Shown here one piece after another: positions 57,509 through 64,000 of a stretch of 64,000 bases of DNA. Both the position numbers and the translations under genes were made by a program. Where the stretch lies: positions 1-64,000 of the forward strand of contig JAJEKV010000812.1 of NCBI GenBank assembly GCA_021234155.1, given 5' to 3'. The notes beneath the pieces are model-generated. The model saw nothing but the letters and a program-made list of their open reading frames with translations, made no database searches and had not been told where the DNA came from. How positions within the stretch are numbered: position 1 is the stretch's first letter; each line of letters begins with the position of its first letter. The DNA is from Isoetes taiwanensis. Lineage: Eukaryota > Streptophyta > Lycopodiopsida > Isoetales > Isoetaceae.

Positions 57509-59090
57509 TTACGCATCCGGCTTTTGAAGGGAAGCCCGGTTCGATGGATTGAAATTTATACACTCGGATAGTGTCTTTTGAGGAACTATGACCACAAGTC
57601 TTCTAGGAAGTTGAATCATGTACATGAAAGGTAACAAAAGATCTTTGGCCATATGTCTCGGATGGCAACAATGACCAAAATTATGAACGGCAAGCATATA
57701 ATCTTCAAGTAACCACATCCTATGCACAGTCTTTTCACTGAAAGAGCTATCCAACCTGCAAAAACAAAGGAAATTGCTGCATCCAATTTGAGGCAACGCT
57801 ATCAATTTGCCAGAAGGAATTGTTGGGATTTTAGGATCATTAGAGTCAGCAGAGAGAAAGAGTGGGTTGAATTGAGAAGTAAAATTGGCCGAAGTTCCAA
57901 AGGTATAAGACTACGCCATCCATAACGATCTCTAATCAATTTGAAGAAGTCTTTGTTGTACCATGAGAAGAATCAAAGCACCATAGCGCCCGGTTAACAT
58001 CCACGTGAGTGTAATACAATTCCCTATACCTCGAGAACTACCTATCGATGAAGTCATGATGATGTTTTCAATTAACTGAGGAATATATATATACCATTTG
58101 CATCACTTCTCTTGTGAATATCCACCCCATACTCTTTCAATAGCTTTCCTAACTTCCAGCTTCATAAATCATCAATGCAATTGTCCATTGATTGTTCAGG
58201 GTATATGACTGATGTTCATGTTTTCATCCACCCAATATCTTGCTACCTCATTCATGAGTGAAGAACTATCTTTATTTGTTATAAAATATCATTTTGTATG
58301 AGGGCCCTGCCAAAGCTCCATATATCCTATGAATAAAGCTTTAGTTAGTACCTCTAAAAGGAATGCTTGATATAAATAAATTATGATACCCAACATATTC
58401 ACCAAATTGATCCCAACACTGGTCATAGCTATCGGATAAGCATTTCTATGAGCGGTAGCACAGCTCAACATCATATTTTATATGAAACTTAATCCAAGTC
58501 AATGAAAAACTCTTATGACCATATAAGCATCTATTTCTCGACTTTCAAATATTCGAGGAGTCGAGAGAAAGCAATAGTATTTTGTAAGTATCATTCCTTT
58601 TGCGGGGAAGGCGAGCAATGGAGGTTATCATAGTGGCCAAAATGATTTTGGGACCAAATCCAGAAAATTCAACTTTGGTGAGTAAAAACATATGCTCCAT
58701 ATCCTCAATACCATTCACAGTTCAATGGGCAATTTGAACAACAAGTTAGGATTTCTTCTAACAATAGTCTAGAGACAAAGGGATACTTTTTTGTTAGCAA
58801 TGAGCCAAATAAAGAAGGAAACTTTACTAGATGTATAAGAATTCACACATTGACAAATATAATTTTAGTAGCATTGAGATCAATATTCTATAGAGCGAGA
58901 AGACTTAGCGGAACCAATATTTTGATTCAAATGGTCATAAATGGAGCTAACCTTGTAACATGATTTGTATTTATGCCAGTCAATCCAACATTTTTGAATT
59001 TAAGAAGGAGTAGAGTTTCTAACTTTACCTCGATATGATTGTATATTTTCTTGTCAAAAAATGTAACCTCGATTTTTTATTTTTAGATTT
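57509..59090 (-). pseudogene. L1-type LINE relic: zf-RVT and C-terminal RNase H-like part
   Basis: Minus-strand copy of the LINE 3' region at 44515-45388, in inverted orientation. It shares the order aaccagaggt/cctcgatttt, the zf-RVT exon-like stretch, the Leu-Asn-Cys run and the end words ggcatgcttgatataaata / gcaagatatgggg. It extends further than the first copy: 57805-57509 reads SSFSEKTVHRMWLLEDYMLA then VHNFGHCCHPRHMAKDLLLP, like the end of the LINE RNase H domain (HI.R..N..AD.L). Many stops. The RT itself is missing, so this copy is 5'-truncated near 59090, as is usual for LINE insertions. Confidence 0.7.
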
Positions 59091-59099
59091 GACTAGGTA

Positions 59100-59892
59100 A
59101 CAATCAACACACAACTACCATTAACATTATTAACACAAACCATTGCATTTAACACATTTAAATTAAAATCCCCTTTAAACTTACCCTTTAGTTTGGGTGC
59201 ATATTCACCGCAGGGGGTTACTGGGACATGCAACCAGAGTGGGATGTGTTAAATGTTGATAGGTCGATGATATAAATCATGATGGTCGACTTGATGGAAA
59301 GAGTTAATCTAAGTGCATATTGGTTCTAAAACAATGCAATGGTTAGGGGAAATTAAGTATTTGGTTGAAACTCCAATGGTCAAGGGTATGCATATTTATT
59401 GCCGTTGTGCATGTGGGATAATCAAAGTCAAGAAGATAAGCCCAAATCGAAGTTATATCTGGTGGATAATGATGATAATACGGCTTTCTATCCGTGGCAA
59501 GAAATCCTCACTTAGGAACATTGGGAGATATAGAATAAAACAAGTAAATGGATCATTGATTACACCTTTGGTGGATCACGATTGTTTTAAGCAAGCGAGC
59601 TGAGTTCTATGCTACTCGGTGTTTCTCGTTAACTCGCTATAGTCTTGATGTATTAATGACTAAGTTTTGTGTCAATGGTTGTGAAGACTATAGGGAGTCA
59701 TTAAAACAAAGGATAAGTGACCATAACGTGGCTCCTTTGTTATTTGTGAAAGTGAATGACAAATTTTGTCTGCTTCTTGTTCTTGCACTCTAGTTTGAAG
59801 TTCTTGATTGATGAATACTTCTAGTGCTTGATTGTGAAAATCAATAAAGGAACAATACAATTTTGTAAGGAAAACTCTAGTAGATTCTTTCA
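59100..59892 (+). other. Probable remains of a copia LTR
   Basis: No recognised coding sequence. The right boundary is inferred from the primer-site-like word directly after 59892. The left boundary of the LTR could not be fixed, and no partner LTR was found. Confidence 0.3.
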
Positions 59893-60960
59893 TTGGTATC
59901 GTGGCACGGGTTGTTGTTGAAGATATCTACTAGATTTTGTAAAATTTTAACTTGTTGAATCAAATTGAAGTATTTAAAGGAGATACGAGCTTTCAAGTGT
60001 GGAAGGAAGGTATTAATCGACTTGAGTTTGAAAAACTTGTGGCACTTAATAGATGGAGGACAGATTAAACCACAACAAGTTAGAAGGTTTACAAGTGCAT
60101 CAAGTGGAGAGGTCACTGCAGGATCCCCACCTAAAGGGTTCTTCCGACTCAAAAGAGAGGGGTGATCGATGCAAAGAAAGGTTAAGGAGTAAAATGGCAA
60201 TCATATTGAGTAAAGTTGGTGCGCCTTCCTCAAGTTAAGGCTAAGAGGAATGAAACCACATGAGATGTGGCACTATTTGGTAAGCCAATATGAGGTAAAA
60301 GCTCTTCTCAAATTGATTTGTTGGAGAAACAAGTTAAAGGAAGCTAAAGTTATTTGAGAAAGATAGTTTGATGAGACTTTTACGGAAAAATTTGATTCCA
60401 TTGTTAAACTTGAAGGAGCTGGAAATGTTTTGAGTGATCAATATCAGATTTTGGCTTTATCCAGTCTCATAATACACAATTGGCAACCTTGATAAGAAAT
60501 ACAACATCGAAGGAGCATGCCTTTAAGAATGATCCGGTTGAGTTGAAACTAAGTCAAAAAGGTACGCAAGATGATGATGACCATCTGCTTTGAGGTTGTT
60601 GGCTCACGGGAAAAACAAAGAAAAGGAGGAAGTTAAGTTTTGGAAGAGGGATAAACTAGGATTGCTACATATGAAAATCAATATATGGACCGCCGAATGT
60701 GAATGTCAAGAATGCGGGTAAAAGGGTTTAAATGTTTTAATTGTGATGGAAAAGGGCATCTTGCGCCTGGAACGTTGATCAAAAAGGCATAAGTGGTAAA
60801 GAAGAGGTCGAGGCAAAGGCTTTGCAAGCTCAAGGGGGTCGAGGAGATCTAGAGGAGCATCTAGTCTAAACATTGTTGAAGATATCAAAGTCGAAGAAGA
60901 AAATTTGATGATACAATTGAGAGGTAACAAAATTATTTAGTGTTGCTCAAAAGATGAATA
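59893..60960 (+). pseudogene. copia primer site and gag relic
   Basis: ttggtatcgtggcac (59893) is a variant of the copia primer site ttggtatcagagc. About 75 bp on, the gag start reads IEVFKGDTSFQVWKEGI, close to IEVYKGGAGFQIWKDAI in the complete element at 36864-43005. Near 60722-60785 a damaged zinc knuckle reads CFNCDGKGHLAPGT, with the last Cys lost. Stops lie throughout. The pol part does not follow. Confidence 0.6.
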
Positions 60961-61189
60961 AGGTTGACAACAAATTTTTGTTATAGATTCCGGCGAAAAA
61001 GAGTATAGTACATGATCTTAAACTATTAAAAAGAGTGCAAAAGGAGATGGGGTCATGTTCAACTTGGTGATGGTGGAGTTCAAGAAGTAAAAAGATTAGG
61101 GAGTTTTAGAAATCTTTGATTTTGCAAGGGAAAAAAGTGTGTTGCTTATCATAATTTTTTGTTGAAACATCTAAATGCATTAATATTTC

Positions 61190-61990
61190 AAAGAGGCCAA
61201 AGTATCTCACCTTCTTTTTTCTCAGAGTCTTTTGCTCTTGCCCATGTCATCATATCCAAAAGATTCAAGATTAGTTGTAACTTCCCCTTTGAGTATTTAC
61301 ACTTCAGTTCTTCTTCTTTTTCACAATTTTACTTTTGGCACTCATCTTGTTGGCTCTTATCTTGTTGATCTTCTAAGACTCAGCGCAAATTTTCAACATC
61401 AACAATGTTAGGATCGCTTTTTAACAATTGTTTAATACTCATATCTTCCTCCTCATCCCGGTCCAACCACATTTGGTGTGGTTCGGCTTTCTCTTCTGAA
61501 TATTTGGTTCTTACGCAGCCTTGTATATATCGTTCACGGCCTTGATTATTTGATCCTTGGCAATACCTTGTATATCAATTCCTCATCAAATATTACATCC
61601 ACCTCAATTATGATTTTCCTTTTGCTTGGATCATCTGACATATATGCTTTTGATTCTTGATCATAACCAACTAGATAGGGTGATATATGCTTTATCATCA
61701 AGTTTCTTCCTCAACTCATGGGCACATGAACAAATGCCAAGCATCCATAGGCTTTAAGCCTTTCATAATCGGTGATTTGTCCTAGCCACAAATGCCAGGA
61801 ATTTCCCCTTTAATACTTATAGATGGTGGCGGCATTAGGGTGATTTGGGATCTCAACATGGCCTCGTAAGAAGAGCCATTCCACGTCGAGATTCTTATTA
61901 TTCTCCCCAATGCCGTAGATTACCTACCCCTTCATAATTATAGATTCTCCCGCAGTTTAGAGATTATGCATTTATTGTCCCATTTTTCAC
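61190..61990 (-). pseudogene. copia integrase C-terminal/RT linker relic
   Basis: Minus strand: LKAYGCLAFVHVP, then LVGYDQESKAY and KRKIIIEVDVIFDEELIYKV, the segment after the integrase core that corresponds to YGCLVYTHVP...FLVGYDSQAKGYRVY and ISRDVLFNENVLYK in the complete element. The orientation is opposite to the gag relic at 59893-60960, so the two do not belong to one simple insertion, or an inversion has occurred. An acidic Glu/Asp-rich part follows (61470-61300). Confidence 0.65.
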
Positions 61991-63040
61991 ATATTAGAAA
62001 CAAATAAAAATATGTATGGCATTAAACCATCGCATTTACTGCACTAATAATGATGCTATTGACATTCGCAGGCAAAAAGAATTTGAATATAAAAAGTGAT
62101 GGTTGATGTTGAAAGGAGTATTTGATGATATCCATTCCTCATTGAGAATGAAACAAGCTTGAGATGTCTCTATCTAACTTGTTCCCCATATATATAGCTT
62201 AATACATCTCAAAGAACAAGATGCAAAGGTTTGTGGGAAGCCCTAACAAAATCATTTAAGCTCATATGGATGCTTTTCGGTACATGCATATACTATGGGT
62301 GCATGGACCTCTAAAAGTATGCATGATTTTTGTTAGAAATGGAACAATTATGAAGTGGACAGGGCATGGAGAGATCCGTGTGGCAGGTAGCTTTTTTCAT
62401 AGAAATCAACAAAGGGGTGGAGGAAAAAAATAGTCACCATCCCTCTTAGATATATGACAGAATGGAGATATGATTAATAACTATGCCAAAATTACTATTG
62501 TGTTGAAGGAGGAGATTCTTAGGAATAGCATCCCGATCGAGGGAAATGGTGAGATGCTAATAAATGACATTATACTTTGCAATGCAAAGGGTTTATACAT
62601 TCTGAAGTACAAAGGCTATGGTGTTTGTATTTAGCTACCTCTAATACAAGAAGTCTTTGACTACTTTTCACAATAGATTCCTTTAAAAATCTATTGCTAT
62701 TTAAATTATAGCAAAAATGAGTCTTGAAACTGAAGTAGTAGAAGAACTCTTTTGACTAGTTATCCATTTGATGACCATTTTTAAGAAAATATGATATGTG
62801 ACATTCTTATATGCAAACATTCATACAAAATTTATGAATATTTGAAGGTCAAAGCCATCCTTGTTTAAAAGAGGATCATATGATGTGAAATATTCATGCT
62901 GTATAATTGCATATAAGAAATTGGCTGATGTGATCCTTGCGTAAAAGTAAATAGAAACACAAATATTGAACTTACAACTTAGGCAAACAAATAGTATTTT
63001 ACTTATACTTTTTAAAACATATTTTAATGTTATTTTTGTA
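61991..63040. other. Intergenic, no gene seen
   Basis: AT-rich with no motif-bearing frame. Confidence 0.4.
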
Positions 63041-63059
63041 TAACATAACATTAAAGATG

Positions 63060-64000
63060 AAACATAGCAAATCTGTATGGCGTGACCTACTTTCTTGTTT
63101 GCTGTTAAATTATAAAACAAAGTACCCATTCAATAGCCTCCCATTTGCATGTGAAGTTCTAAGCCTATTTCAAATAGCAAAACACCTTTTAATAAACCAA
63201 CACTTTACATACCAACACTTTACACTTTAAATAAGATATTTTTTTTCTTTCCTTTTTACTTGAAAGCTATTTTTTTTTCAAGATGGATCACACCAAACAA
63301 ATAATACTATGCAAAAAAAGGGACACACTAAATTCCCATGGTGTGATCCACTTTCTTATTTGTTGTCAAATTAAAATTAAACACAAGTAAACTCATTCCT
63401 ATTTTGTATCCAAAATGCTTTACCACTCTTAAGTACATGTCATTATCCCTTTCAAAGAGCATATTTTTTTTCAAGAAGGATCACCTGGCGAATAGTACAT
63501 ATGCAACAAAAATGGAACCACCAAATTGCATCCTGTGATCCACTTTTCTTATTTGTTGTCAAATTAAAATTAAACACAAATTACCCTTCTCATTTAATGC
63601 TTTACCTTTAAGTGCATAAAGTTATTAGTCCTTTTCAAAAGAGCATATCTTTTTAAGAAGGATCACACTGCTTAATAATATAAATGCAAAAAAAAAATAG
63701 AACACAATCATTTACGCATGGTGCGATGCGGCTCTCTTGCTTGTTGTCAAATTAAACTTAGACAAAGTACCCGCTTCCTATTTGCATCTAAAAACTTTAC
63801 CAACTCTAGTGAAGCATAAAAGTTATTAGCCTTTCAAAAAGCAAACATTTATCAATAAATGATCACATATCCACATTTAACTTCAAATAAGACATATATA
63901 TTTCTTTTATTAAAAGATAATCAAAAGTAATTTTACTATAGGAAGTCATCTTTTTCCAAAAAAATCACACTGCCGAATTTTGCATAAGCTAAAAGTTGGA
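63060..64000. repeat. Tandem repeat of about 190 bp reaching the window end
   Basis: The block gtgatccactttcttatttg followed by ttgtcaaattaaa starts near 63080 (diverged: gtgacctactttcttgtttg), 63343, 63534 and 63720, spaced about 261, 191 and 186 bp. Between them recur gatggatcacacc/gaaggatcacc/gaaggatcacac, the word aaatgctttacc and ccttttcaaaagagcata. The last unit is cut by the window end. Could be a satellite array or an internally repeated transposon. Confidence 0.75.

Overview
This is a transposon-rich stretch of a land-plant nuclear genome. The evidence is short GT-AG introns, degraded plant PPR genes, Ty1/copia elements with the plant initiator-Met primer site, plant-type CACTA transposons, and an acetyl-CoA synthetase gene of the plant plastid type split into about 18 exons. 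The species cannot be named from the sequence. The mix of L1-type and a second, jockey-like LINE family would fit a fern or other non-model plant, but that is only an impression.

Layout. 0-2.5 kb: relic of a CACTA transposase and a hairpin. 2.6-4.1 kb: exact short tandem duplications. 4.1-10.4 kb (+): the most unusual locus, a gene built from a tandem array of 246-bp phase-0 exons that encode repeated ZGRF1-like (DUF2439) domains, preceded by a TATA box and a palindromic E2F site. 11.7-15.4 kb: a non-coding CACTA-like element bounded by terminal inverted repeats. 15.5-17.2 kb: a second, inverted copy of the first CACTA relic and a 322-bp MITE. 19.2-20 kb: an unrecognised broken ORF. 20.8-24.6 kb: relics of a copia element and a LINE. 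25.6-30.7 kb: fragments of host genes (a ubiquitin-hydrolase-like exon pair, two PPR genes, one ribosomal uS19 exon). 35.5 kb: a possible small secreted peptide. 36.5-46.4 kb: nested elements, with a complete 6.1-kb copia element (LTRs, TSD, PBS, PPT) lying between LINE fragments. 48.3-50.0 kb: a small PB1-like relic and a CACTA element with its terminus. 50.8-55.4 kb (-): acetyl-CoA synthetase. 57.5-62 kb: LINE and copia relics. 63-64 kb: a tandem repeat of about 190 bp running off the window.

Two themes cut across the window. Short exact tandem duplications (25-320 bp) recur at about ten sites, and the ZGRF1-like exon array may be the largest product of the same process. Second, at least ten frame breaks in the acetyl-CoA synthetase gene are single-base length changes in homopolymer runs, with intact splice sites and no obvious nonsense substitutions. 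That suggests uncorrected long-read consensus errors as much as gene death, so the pseudogene calls here should be read with that in mind. The two probable host genes (ZGRF1-like repeat protein and acetyl-CoA synthetase) show no functional link to each other.
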